IMG/VR virus record: IMGVR_UViG_3300032224_000679
Location: 21,487-85,486 of that record
Origin: a virus
Length of the DNA stretch: 64,000 nt
Strand: one strand, 5' to 3'
Each line of letters opens with the position of its first letter. Positions within the stretch are counted from its first letter, which is position 1. The position numbers and the translations under genes are program-made. Below are positions 1 to 10,900 of the stretch, one piece after another. Under the pieces are notes generated by a model. The model was not told the origin of the DNA. It saw only the letters and a list, made by a program, of their open reading frames with translations, and did no database searches.

Positions 1-1
1 C

Positions 2-2104
2 TCCGGTATAAAAACACATTATTGGGATGGCACCGCAGATAGGCAGTCATTCTTCGGAAGAACAAATGACACAGGTAACTTTGAATATTATTCAAATGTT
101 ATTAGTGAAACTGGTAACATTGTTACTGGCACGTACGGAACAATAAAAACTGGAAACTTAACTTTAACCGGCACAGCCACTATTGCAAGTACACTAACTG
201 TTCAATCAAATATAACAGCCAATGCAATAACAGTTAATAACAGTGGAACATTTGGCACTACCTTAAGCGCACTAGGCGGTTTACAAGCCACACCAATTGG
301 TAATGTTGCACCTAGTACTGCTATCTTTACTAGCGAAAGCGTTAGTGGCAATAGTACCGTTAATGGATTAACGGTTAATAATTCAGCAACGATTGGCGGT
401 ACGCTGGGTGTTACGGGTAACTTAATTGCAGGCAACTTATCTGCCACTAACTTTGTAGGCAATGCAATAACACTTGGAACTAATACCGCAGGACAATTAG
501 TCAGCAATGCAGTTACTTTAACATCAGGAACTTCTATTACTAACAGTATAGCACAATTAAATTATGTATTAGGTAAACTTGTACCTACTGCACCAAACAA
601 CTTCCCAGGCGGACAATCGTTAACGATCAGTACATTGAGTACATATCGTATGGCTAACTTTACACAAACTGATAACACCGCTACTGGCGGCAAATCAGTC
701 GCAGGTGGAACCAGTGTTGCTAACGTCAGACGTGTTAACACTTATACCACATCTACTATAGCCAACGTTGGCCCGGGTGACAGTGGCATAGTCACAGCAT
801 ACAGAAACGGAGTTGGTGTAGGTAATGTTACATTAATTGCTGGAAACGTAAGCGGAACATATGGCAATTTAGTAATTACTCGTAGTGGTGACTATGCGAA
901 CGTTTCAAACGTTACACCTGGCTTTTGGTATAGTTTTAGTTCAAGTTTAAGTGGCAACGTCATAGCAGGGTGGAACGAAGTTTATATAGCGCACAGTACA
1001 ACAGCCAACACAAATATTCCTTATTGGTATTATGATTCATCTGCTCCGGGCACACCAACTTGGAGTAATACCAATATTTCAATGACCACAAATAGTTCTA
1101 CTTATTCAAGTACTATTCCGCACTTGAACAGTGGTTCTGCATTTACACTAACTGGCAATGTGGCAAAACTAAGTGGAGATATGTTCCCAAGCGGTGCTAG
1201 CTCTAATGCTTATGCGTTTGTAACTGGCTCAGCAGGCGGCGCATTGGCTGCACCAACTAGTGTAACTTATGCAGGTGCAAACGTAACTTGGCCATTGGCA
1301 CAAAATTTATATGTAAGTTCAGGCAGTGCTTATTTGTCCACAACAGCCGCAGTTATCAGTGGATTTGGATCAAGCAGTACTGGTCCAAGTTTAACAGCAG
1401 ATAACAGTTACTTTACAGGTGCGGCAACATTTAGTCCTGGTGTTACTATTTTATATAAAACTGGTACAAGTACACAGATTGAAGAAACAAGTATAACTGT
1501 AACCAGTGTGGGTACTGGTAGTGGTAATGCATTACGAGTTATAAATCCAGGTAGTACAGATACTCCCGTGATATCAGCCAACACAGCATTTAACAGTCAA
1601 ACATCCACACTGCAAACATATGATACAACAGTAGTTGCTGCCATATTAAAACACGACCAAGTTAATTATTCAACTGGTTACTTGCCAGTTGGTCCTAATT
1701 TAAGTTCAGGCAGAACAGGAGATCAATATTTCACATTCAGATTTACAAGAACAGTTGTTAGTAAATTTGATATCAGTATAACTGGTAACGTAGCAGGATG
1801 TTTTGTAGCACTGCCGGGTAGTACCATAGATAGTACAAGTACATTAAATGGTTGGATAGACATGAGTGTTGCATATGCTGGATCAGGCGTACCTGGTGCA
1901 AATACTGGAGCAGGCGGCAATGGAAGTAACGGCTGTGCATTGGGTGGTGTGTTTACCACAAACTCATCATCTACACAAAGTAAAACTTGTACATTTGGTA
2001 CAGTAAGTTCAAGTAGTACAGTAAGCAACGAAATTTTTGTAAGATTAAGACTGGTATCAGGTCAAACTGTTACCGCACTAAGTATAGTAACAGCGACTCA
2101 TTAA
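2..2104 (+). CDS. Tail fibre protein, 5' end outside window
   Basis: The frame is open from the first bases, so the gene starts upstream; about 700 residues are visible. The first residues (IKTHYWDG, TYGTIKTGNL) match a block repeated inside the next two genes. They are followed by Gly/Ser/Asn/Thr-rich repeats of the type TPIGNV-PSTA-FT and ALTVNN-ATIG. From about residue 212 there is a C-terminal domain (NTNIPYWYYDS, GSTIDSTSTLNGW) that is nearly the same as the C-terminus of the next gene. A TTG at 635 could be called a start, but coding is uninterrupted before it. The next gene begins one base after the stop. The role as an extended host-contacting fibre is inferred from composition, repeats and neighbours. 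Confidence 0.85.
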   Translation, partial: SGIKTHYWDGTADRQSFFGRTNDTGNFEYYSNVISETGNIVTGTYGTIKTGNLTLTGTATIASTLTVQSNITANAITVNNSGTFGTTLSALGGLQATPIGNVAPSTAIFTSESVSGNSTVNGLTVNNSATIGGTLGVTGNLIAGNLSATNFVGNAITLGTNTAGQLVSNAVTLTSGTSITNSIAQLNYVLGKLVPTAPNNFPGGQSLTISTLSTYRMANFTQTDNTATGGKSVAGGTSVANVRRVNTYTTSTIANVGPGDSGIVTAYRNGVGVGNVTLIAGNVSGTYGNLVITRSGDYANVSNVTPGFWYSFSSSLSGNVIAGWNEVYIAHSTTANTNIPYWYYDSSAPGTPTWSNTNISMTTNSSTYSSTIPHLNSGSAFTLTGNVAKLSGDMFPSGASSNAYAFVTGSAGGALAAPTSVTYAGANVTWPLAQNLYVSSGSAYLSTTAAVISGFGSSSTGPSLTADNSYFTGAATFSPGVTILYKTGTSTQIEETSITVTSVGTGSGNALRVINPGSTDTPVISANTAFNSQTSTLQTYDTTVVAAILKHDQVNYSTGYLPVGPNLSSGRTGDQYFTFRFTRTVVSKFDISITGNVAGCFVALPGSTIDSTSTLNGWIDMSVAYAGSGVPGANTGAGGNGSNGCALGGVFTTNSSSTQSKTCTFGTVSSSSTVSNEIFVRLRLVSGQTVTALSIVTATH

Positions 2105-2105
2105 T

Positions 2106-5100
2106 ATGGCCATATCAGATACACAAAAAGTAGATTACTTATACAAGAAACTAGGTTACGGTGTAGCTAAAACTGACACTTCATCTGTCAAGAGTCCCAG
2201 TAACGAAGCCAATGCGAGCCCGTTACTGATTCGTGGTGATACATTGTGGGTCAACTCTGGCAACGTACCAGCATCCGCACCCAGTTCAAATACTAGCATT
2301 GTTGCAGTGTATACAGGAACTGCGGCAATTAAAACAGTCAACGATGGCACATCCAGTACTAACAGAACTTGGTTAACTAATTTATCCGACTGGATTGGTA
2401 GTGAATTTGGCGCAACATATCAACCCCGAGTTTGGGCAGCACCCGCCGCTACAGCCAATGCGGCAGCGTCTGGAACAAGACTATTTCCAGACGGCAGCGG
2501 CAACAATGACAGTTGGTTCTTTGATCCACAAGCTGGTATTTTAAACTTTGCAGATACTAGCGTACCAACAGCAGTCACGGGTAATGTGGTATTCATTGAA
2601 GGCTATAGGTACATTGGGCCAAAAGGCGTTGCCAATGCCACAGGAAATATTACGTTCAGTAACGTTACTATCACTAATAATTTTGCCAATGCAAATATTT
2701 TTATAACACCAACAGGCACTGGTCAATTAATTGTAAACAGTAATCTAACTGCAAATGCGCTGACAATCAACAACTCAGCTACCATTGGATCAACACTGGG
2801 TGTGACTGGTAACGTAACTGCTCCTTATTTTATTGGTAATATAATTGGTAATGTTTCGGGTAATCTTTCAGCAGCCGGGGCCAATACACAAGTCATGTTT
2901 AATGACGTTGGTACGATTGCAGGCAATACCGGATTAACTTTTAACAAACAAACTCAAGTTTTAAGTTTAACAGGAAATTTAGTTGCGTCAGGAATTACTG
3001 CCAATAATTCAATCACAGCAGGAACAACACTAAGTGCTGCTGGTGGTATACAGAATACTCCTATAGGTAACGTAACTGCTAGTTCAGGTCAATTTACCAC
3101 GTTAAGTGCGACAGGTAACGTAACTGGCGCTGCTTTAACAAGTAATGGAAGTATAACTGCGATTACCACGCTAAGTGCTCTTGGAGGCATACAAGCAACG
3201 CCCATTGGCAATGTTACTGCGTCAACAGGTCAATTTACTACTGTGTCCGCAACTGGTAACGTAACTGGTGCTGCATTGACCAGCAATGGATCAATTACAG
3301 CAATTACTTCGCTAAGTGCATTAGGTGGATTACAAGCAACACCTATAGGTAACGTTACTCCAAGTACAGCAATATTCACAAGTCAAAGCACCAGCGGCAA
3401 TGCTACTGTAAATGCTCTAACAGTTAACAACTCGGCTACAGTAGGCGGCACATTAGGTGTAGTTGGTACATTAACCGGAACAGCAATAACCACAACAGGC
3501 AATGTCACAGCCGCTGGACTAACTAGTAATGCAAGTATAACAGCAGGAACGACTATCAGTGCTCCTGCAGGTCTACAAGCAACTCCAATTGGTAATGTTA
3601 CCCCAAGTACAGCAACATTTACCAGTGCTATTGTCAGTGGAGCATTAAGTGTGGGCGGTAATGCTACAGTTAATGCACTGGCAACAAATGGTAGTGCAGT
3701 AATTAACACAACGTTACAGGCTATCGCAGGTATTCAGAACACACCAATTGGCAATTTAACACCTAGTACAGGTAACTTTACTACACTAAATGCTAGTTCA
3801 GGATTAACTGGCAGTGCATTGACAGTAAACGGTGTTGCTACTGTTGGGTCAACTTTAACAGTATCTGGCGCCACAACAGTTAACAGTTTAACAAGTAATG
3901 GCGCAGTCAGCGGCACAACTGCTCAATTTACAACAATTAATGGGTCAGGCAATGCAACCCTATCAGGACTAAATGTAAACAACAGTGCAACTATTGGCAC
4001 AACATTAAGTGCCAATGCAGGTATTCAAAATACAGCAATTGGTAATGTAACACCTAGTACTGGTAATTTTACTACATTAGGTACTACTGGTAATTTAACG
4101 GTGTCGCAGTTAACAGTTAATACCACTGCTACTGTTGGTACAACATTGGGTGTTGGCAGTAACATTACCGTTGGTGTGGGTACTGGTGGTAATATAACTG
4201 GTGCTAATTTAATATCAGCTAATTCATTTACTGCCGCAGTATCATTTAATGGACCTGTAAATGGGACATTGGGCTCAGCAGGCGGCAATACTGCTATTGT
4301 TACTACACTGAGTGCGACAGGTAATGTAACTGCGGCAGCAGTAACTAGTAACAGTAGCATTACCGCTGCCACTACAATAAGTGCTAATGCAGGTATTCAA
4401 AATACAGCAATTGGTAATGTTACACCTAATACTGGTAATTTTACTACACTAACAGCAAGTTCTGTATCAATTAGTGGAAATGCTATAGTTGGTAATTTAG
4501 ATGTATTGGGTAATGTAACTTATATTAATAGTACTATTACCACAATACTTGATCCAATCATTGAACTAAACACCAGTGCAAACGGTGCGCCATTAAGTGG
4601 CAGTGCTCCTTATGATTCAGGTATAAAAACACATTATTGGGATGGATCAGCTGACAGACAGTCATTCTTTGGTAGAGCAAATGATTCTGGATTCTTAGAA
4701 TATTATTCAAATGTAATCAGTGAGTCAGGTAATATCGTCACTGGTACATACGGAACTATTAAAACTGGTAATTTACTATTAACTGGTAATGCTACTATTG
4801 CAAGTACATTGAATGTGCAAGCAAACACCACAGTAAATGCTTTGACTGTTAATAACAGCGGAACATTTAATACTACGTTGAGTGCGCTCGGAGGCCTACA
4901 AGCAACACCAATTGGTAATGTTGCCCCAAGCACTGCATTGTTTACTTCAGTGGGTTCTAGCGGTAATGTCACAACCAGTGCATTAACAGTTAACAATTCA
5001 GCTACTATAGGATCATCTTTAGGAGTTGTAGGAACATTAACTGGTACAACTATTAATGCTGCGACATTTGGTAATACTAGTGCTGTGTTTACTGGCGCAA

Positions 5101-7946
5101 CATACACAGCAACCAATTCATTTAATGGCCCACTGAACGGAACATTGGGATCTGCAGGTGGAAATACAGCTATTGTTACAACACTAAGTGCCACAGGCAA
5201 TGCCACAGTAAATGCATTAACGGTGAACAGTAGTGCAGTAGTTGGTACAACATTACAAGCATTGGGCGGCTTGCAAGCAACCCCAATTGGTAATGTAACA
5301 GCTAGCTCAGGTCAGTTTACCACAGTTTCAACAACAGGAAATATAACAACTGCGGCATTAACTACAAATAGCTCTGCAACCATTGGTTCAACTTTAGGCG
5401 TAACTGGAAACATTACTGCCAGCAATTTAAATTTAACCAGCAATACTATTTCTTTTGCTAATTCAAGTATTGTACAAGTTAATCCTTTGGCTTTGGCTAT
5501 TACAGGTGCGTATCAAATTGCTATTAAACCAGCGGGCGGTTCATACCAATGGACATTTAATAACGACGGTTCGTTAACTGGTCCGCAATATATCACTGCA
5601 TTGGGTGGTATACAAGCAACACCAATTGGTAATGCTACTGCTAGTACAGGGCAGTTTACAACATTGTCAGCAACTGGTAATGTTACTGGTGCTGCATTAA
5701 CTAGTAATGGAAGTATCACAGCAGCCACTACATTGAGTGCGTTAGGCGGTATACAAGCAACACCAATTGGTAATGTAACAGCTAGCTCAGGTCAATTTAC
5801 TACTGTTAGTGCAACCGGAAATATCACAGCAAGTGCATTAACTATTAATAATTCAGTTACGGTTGGCACAACATTAGGTGTCACTGGTAATGCCACAGTT
5901 GGCAACATTCTTGCTAATGCATTTTATTTTGCAAATGGTGCTCCGTTTACTAGCGTAGGCGGAACAACGGGACAAATACAATACAATAACGCCGGTAACC
6001 CTGCAGGCGCAACATACTTGACTTATGTTAGCGGTAATGGGCAGATTATTGCCAATGCAGGTATAAGTTCAACTAATACAGTAACTGGTACAATGGTAGT
6101 TACTGGAGGAGTTGGCGTCAGCGGTAACATTAATGCTGATGGATTGGCAGTAAATAACTCTACTACAATTGGATCTACATTAAGTGTAACTGGTAATGTA
6201 ACATTATCAGCAAATATCACTAGCCCAACAAATACTAATGTGACATTGGCCCCAGCTGGTACTGGTGTTGTATCAATTAAATCTAGCGTAGGCGGCGCAA
6301 CTGGAATAGCAATGGGTACACCTACACAAGGTAACTTAACAAGTAATGCGGTTACATTAACAGCGGATAGTAGTATTACAAATAGTATTGCACAGTTAAA
6401 TGTAGTATTAGGTAAATTAGTTCCAACAGCACCAAATAACTTCCCAAGCACTTTTACACTGACTGTTACCACAGCCACAGTTGGTCCGTATAGAATGGCT
6501 AATACAAGTCAAACGGATAATACTAACAGCGGCGGCAAAACAGTTGCAGCAGGTACTAGTTTGAGTGTAATTCGTGGAAGCGGATACACAACAAGCACAA
6601 TAGCCAACGTTGGACCAGGCGACAGTGGCGTTCTTACTGGCTACAGAAACGGTGTAGCAGTAGGTAACGTTGCGCTAACTGGTAGTAGCAATGGTACATA
6701 CAGTAACTTAGTAGTCCTAAACAATCAAGATTATCACAATGTGGTCAGCAGTGTATCTGCCGGTTTTTGGTATTCATTCTCAACGTATATGTCTGGTGTA
6801 GTACAACCAGGATGGAATGAAGTAAATATCAAACACAGTACAACAGCCAACACAAATATTCCTTATTGGTACTATGATTCAACTAGTCCGGGCACACCAA
6901 CTTGGAGTAATGTTAATATAGCATTGGCTTCAAATAGCTCTACCTATAGTAGTACTATACCTCACTTGAACAGTAGTTCAATATTCACTTTAACTGCTAA
7001 CGTTGCCAAATTAAGTGGAGATACATTCCCATCAAGTAACACATTTGTCACAGGCACAGCAGGTGGTGCAATTGCCGCACCAAGTAGTGTTACGTATGCC
7101 CAAGCAGTTGGTATAACTTATCCGCTAGCACAAAATTTATATGTAAGTTCAGGCAGTGCTTATCTAAGCACCAATGCCGCAGTAGCCAGTGGATTTGGAT
7201 CAAGCAGTACTGGTCCAAGTTTAACAGCAGATAACAGTTATTCAACAGCCTCACAATCGTTTACTACAGCATTAGGAAAAACAGTGTTGTACAAAACTGG
7301 AACAGCCAGCTCAATGGAGGAAACCAGCATTACATTTGGTAGTACAGTGGGTACTGGATCAGGTTTAGCATTTAGAATTATTAATCCAGGCAGTGCAGAC
7401 ACTCCTACATACACTGGTACAGAAGCAGCATTTGACAGTCAGAACAGTACACTACAAACTTATGATGCTACTATTGTCGCCGCAGTGCTTAAAAACGACA
7501 CAACAAACTATTCAACAGGATATTATCCAGTTGGTCCTAACCTAAGCGGACAAGGTGCATCACAGTACTTTACATTTAAGTTTATTCGCACATCTGTATC
7601 AAAATTTGATATTAGATTTACAGGAACCATAGCAGGCCTTTGGGTAGCACTGCCAGGTAGTACCATTGATTCTACTTCAACGTTGAATGGATGGTTGGAT
7701 TTAAGTGTAGCATATGGGGGCTCAGGTATACCTGGTGCAAACACTGGCGCAGGAGGCAATGGTAGTAATGGTGGCTCATTGGGAGGCACAGCACCATTGA
7801 ATTCAGCACAAGTAAACAAAAACGTTACAGTAACATTCGGTACAGTAAGTTCATCGAGTACAGCAACTAACGAAATATACGTTAGAATAAAACTTACCGC
7901 AGGACAAACCGTAACAGCATTATCATTACAGACAGCGAGTAACTAA
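2106..7946 (+). CDS. Giant repetitive tail fibre protein (1946 aa)
   Basis: The N-terminal domain of about 150 residues (DTQKVDYLYKKLGYGVAKTD, then FFDPQAGILNF) is shared with the next gene and is probably the attachment end. The middle consists of dozens of degenerate 40-60-residue units (LSALGGIQATPIGNVT, STGQFTT, SATGNVTGAALTSNGS). One embedded block, DPIIELNTSANGAP to TYGTIKTGNL, recurs in neighbouring fibre genes. The C-terminal domain, about 490 residues, is homologous to that of the preceding gene. No enzyme motif is visible. It lies in a chain of fibre genes with 1-2-base gaps, so translational coupling is likely. The repeats are near-identical at DNA level, which favours recombination between paralogues. 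Function as a trimeric fibre is inferred. Confidence 0.85.
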   Translation: MAISDTQKVDYLYKKLGYGVAKTDTSSVKSPSNEANASPLLIRGDTLWVNSGNVPASAPSSNTSIVAVYTGTAAIKTVNDGTSSTNRTWLTNLSDWIGSEFGATYQPRVWAAPAATANAAASGTRLFPDGSGNNDSWFFDPQAGILNFADTSVPTAVTGNVVFIEGYRYIGPKGVANATGNITFSNVTITNNFANANIFITPTGTGQLIVNSNLTANALTINNSATIGSTLGVTGNVTAPYFIGNIIGNVSGNLSAAGANTQVMFNDVGTIAGNTGLTFNKQTQVLSLTGNLVASGITANNSITAGTTLSAAGGIQNTPIGNVTASSGQFTTLSATGNVTGAALTSNGSITAITTLSALGGIQATPIGNVTASTGQFTTVSATGNVTGAALTSNGSITAITSLSALGGLQATPIGNVTPSTAIFTSQSTSGNATVNALTVNNSATVGGTLGVVGTLTGTAITTTGNVTAAGLTSNASITAGTTISAPAGLQATPIGNVTPSTATFTSAIVSGALSVGGNATVNALATNGSAVINTTLQAIAGIQNTPIGNLTPSTGNFTTLNASSGLTGSALTVNGVATVGSTLTVSGATTVNSLTSNGAVSGTTAQFTTINGSGNATLSGLNVNNSATIGTTLSANAGIQNTAIGNVTPSTGNFTTLGTTGNLTVSQLTVNTTATVGTTLGVGSNITVGVGTGGNITGANLISANSFTAAVSFNGPVNGTLGSAGGNTAIVTTLSATGNVTAAAVTSNSSITAATTISANAGIQNTAIGNVTPNTGNFTTLTASSVSISGNAIVGNLDVLGNVTYINSTITTILDPIIELNTSANGAPLSGSAPYDSGIKTHYWDGSADRQSFFGRANDSGFLEYYSNVISESGNIVTGTYGTIKTGNLLLTGNATIASTLNVQANTTVNALTVNNSGTFNTTLSALGGLQATPIGNVAPSTALFTSVGSSGNVTTSALTVNNSATIGSSLGVVGTLTGTTINAATFGNTSAVFTGATYTATNSFNGPLNGTLGSAGGNTAIVTTLSATGNATVNALTVNSSAVVGTTLQALGGLQATPIGNVTASSGQFTTVSTTGNITTAALTTNSSATIGSTLGVTGNITASNLNLTSNTISFANSSIVQVNPLALAITGAYQIAIKPAGGSYQWTFNNDGSLTGPQYITALGGIQATPIGNATASTGQFTTLSATGNVTGAALTSNGSITAATTLSALGGIQATPIGNVTASSGQFTTVSATGNITASALTINNSVTVGTTLGVTGNATVGNILANAFYFANGAPFTSVGGTTGQIQYNNAGNPAGATYLTYVSGNGQIIANAGISSTNTVTGTMVVTGGVGVSGNINADGLAVNNSTTIGSTLSVTGNVTLSANITSPTNTNVTLAPAGTGVVSIKSSVGGATGIAMGTPTQGNLTSNAVTLTADSSITNSIAQLNVVLGKLVPTAPNNFPSTFTLTVTTATVGPYRMANTSQTDNTNSGGKTVAAGTSLSVIRGSGYTTSTIANVGPGDSGVLTGYRNGVAVGNVALTGSSNGTYSNLVVLNNQDYHNVVSSVSAGFWYSFSTYMSGVVQPGWNEVNIKHSTTANTNIPYWYYDSTSPGTPTWSNVNIALASNSSTYSSTIPHLNSSSIFTLTANVAKLSGDTFPSSNTFVTGTAGGAIAAPSSVTYAQAVGITYPLAQNLYVSSGSAYLSTNAAVASGFGSSSTGPSLTADNSYSTASQSFTTALGKTVLYKTGTASSMEETSITFGSTVGTGSGLAFRIINPGSADTPTYTGTEAAFDSQNSTLQTYDATIVAAVLKNDTTNYSTGYYPVGPNLSGQGASQYFTFKFIRTSVSKFDIRFTGTIAGLWVALPGSTIDSTSTLNGWLDLSVAYGGSGIPGANTGAGGNGSNGGSLGGTAPLNSAQVNKNVTVTFGTVSSSSTATNEIYVRIKLTAGQTVTALSLQTASN

Positions 7947-7947
7947 C

Positions 7948-10900
7948 ATGGCAGTATCTGACGCACAAAAAGTTGACCTCTTATATAAAAAGTTATTTGG
8001 TGTTGCCAAGACTGACAACTCTACAAATAAAGCGCCAAGTAACGAATCGATTGCTAGTCCAGCGTTTTTACGTGGCGATACAATTTGGACTCAGTCAACA
8101 CTTATTCCAAACGTTGCAGCCAACGTATCTACTGTTGTACAAGGGTACACCGGCGGCGGTGCTGTACAATGTACAGCTGATACCACAACAACTCCTATTA
8201 GCACAGTATATCCAACTTGGAAAACAAATTTAACTAATTGGGTTCCTCCAGAATTTGGTGCCACATATTTGGTAAAAGTTTATGCGGCTCCCACAGGACA
8301 AGCCAACGTTGAAGCCACAGGCACTCAATTATCTGCTGCTGGTTCGGGTGGTACAGGTGAATGGTATTTTGATCCAGTTGCGGGTGTACTAAACTTTATT
8401 GGACAAACAATACCTAGTGCATTGAGTAGTTCCAATGTAATTTACGTTGTTGGTTATAGATACATAGGCACCACCGGAGTCTCGTCTACATCCAATGTAA
8501 CTGCTGGTAATATCAATATTGCTAATAATTCTATTATTAGTACAAACGCCAACGGCAATATTTTATTAACACCTAACGGTACTGGTAACGTACTAATTTC
8601 TAGTAATGCTACATTAACTGGCAATGCTACAATTAACGGACTAACTGTTAATACCAGTGGAGTGTTTAACACTACATTACAAGCAAAAGCAGGTATACAA
8701 AATACACCAATTGGTAATGTCACCCCAAGCACAGCTATTTTTACTACAGAGAGTGTCAGCGGTAATAGCACAGTAAATGCATTAACAGTTAACACCAGCG
8801 CAGTTATAACTTCTACACTACAATCAAAAGCAGGTATACAAAATACAGTTATTGGTAATGTAACACCAGCCGAGGGATATTTCACAAGCATCAGCACTAC
8901 TCTTGACAGTATAATGGGCGCCAACTTAACGGTTAACGGCAACTTAATTATTATTGGTAATACCATTACATCAGGATCTAATAATGTTAGCTTTACTGAC
9001 AGTATTATCGAACTCCATACTTTACCTAATCTAGGAAACTTAACTTTCAATGATGGTAAAGACATCGGTATTAGATTCCATTATTATTTTACAGAAAACC
9101 AAGACGCCGCTTTAGTGTTGGCCAACGACACTGGTTTCTTAGAGTGGTATGGTGCGTTTGCGGCAGAAACAGCAAATAGTAATATTGGTGGTAATGCTAC
9201 ATACGGAACAATTAAATCAGGTGAATTGCTACTCGCCAACACCACAATATCCACATCAAGCTCAACTGGTGCGCTACGTGTAAGTGGTGGTGCAGGTGTA
9301 ACTGGAAATATATATGTTGGGGGACTGGGCCGATATTCAGGCGGATTACAAAATACACCAATTGGTAACGCAACACCGAGTACAGCACTATTCACTAGCG
9401 TTGGATCGAGTGGAAATATAACAGCATCAGCACTAACTGTTAATAATTCTGCCACAGTGGGCGGCACACTAGGCGTTACGGGAACAACTACCGCAGCCGC
9501 AATTACTGCTAGTGGTACAGTACAACCAAATGCTAATGCTAGTGTTGACTTTGGTACAACCGGTGCATATTGGAACAACGGATATATCAAAACATTAAAT
9601 GCACCTAGTATAACTGGTGTATTGCAAACAAACGCACAAACCAATATTACTTCAGTTGGTACACTGACTGGGCTAACATTAAGTGGTACGCTATTTGGTA
9701 CAACCATCAATGCAGCCACAATTGGTAACAGCGGGGCAAACTTCTCGGGCGCAACCTACACAGCAACCAACTCATTCAATGGCCCGTTAAACGGAACATT
9801 GGGATCAGCGGGCGGAAATACTGCTATAGTCAGCACTTTAAGTGCTACTAGCAATGCCACAGTTAATGCATTGACTGTTAACAATAGTGCAACTATTGGC
9901 ACAACATTGAATGTTACTGGTAATGTAATTTTTAATAGTAATTTAGGTATTGATGGTGGGCAAGTAACTATATTTGACAGTATCTTAGATTTACATACTT
10001 ACAGTAATCTAGCTCCGTGGACTGTTGACGATGGAAAAGATATCGGCTTACGTATGCATTACTACAAAGGTGCCGATACGTTAGCATTCCTTGGAATAGA
10101 AAACACTACAAATACACTACAATTTTTACAAAATGCCACTGAGACCAGTAGTAACGTGACTGGTACATTTGGTAATGTGCAGTTCGGTAGTTTAACATTA
10201 TCAAACACTACTATAAGTGCAAATACAACATCAGGCGCATTAATAGTATCGGGTGGTGTGGGTGTAAGTGGCAATTTAAACGTTGGCAATGCATTGTCTG
10301 TATCTGGAGGCATTCAAAATACCCCAATTGGTAATGCAACTGCATCAACTGGTCAGTTTACTACATTATCGGCAACTGGAAACTTAACTGCGGCAGCAGT
10401 AACCAGTAACGGATCGATTACGGCTGTTACTACATTGAGTGCATTAGGTGGCATACAAGCAACTCCAATTGGTAATGTTGCACCAAGTACAGCATTGTTC
10501 ACTAGTGTCGGGTCAAGTGGAAATACTACTGTATCTGCATTGACAGTCAACAATTCGGCAACGGTTGGGTCTACTTTGGGTGTTGTGGGAACTTTAACCG
10601 GTACAACTATTAATGCTGCTACATTTGGTAATGCCAGTGCCGTGTTCACTGGTGCAACTTATACAGCAACTAATTCATTTAATGGACCACATAACGGAAC
10701 ATTGGGCAGTGCCGGTGGTAACACGGCTATAGTTACAACATTAAGTGCCACAGGCAATGTAACAGCAGCCGCAGTAACTAGCAATGGGAGTATAACCACA
10801 ATCACTACTTTAAGTGCATTAGGTGGTATACAAGCAACTCCAATTGGTAACGTAACCGCTAGTTCAGGTCAATTCACTACAATAAGTGCTACAGGTAATG

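Noticed and set aside
3383-5206. Long minus-strand ORFs opposite the fibre genes (e.g. 3383-3709, 4703-5206) rich in Val/Leu/Pro
   Set aside because: They mirror the repetitive Thr/Asn/Ala-rich fibre codons, lack ribosome-binding sites and recur wherever the repeats recur; shadows of real genes.
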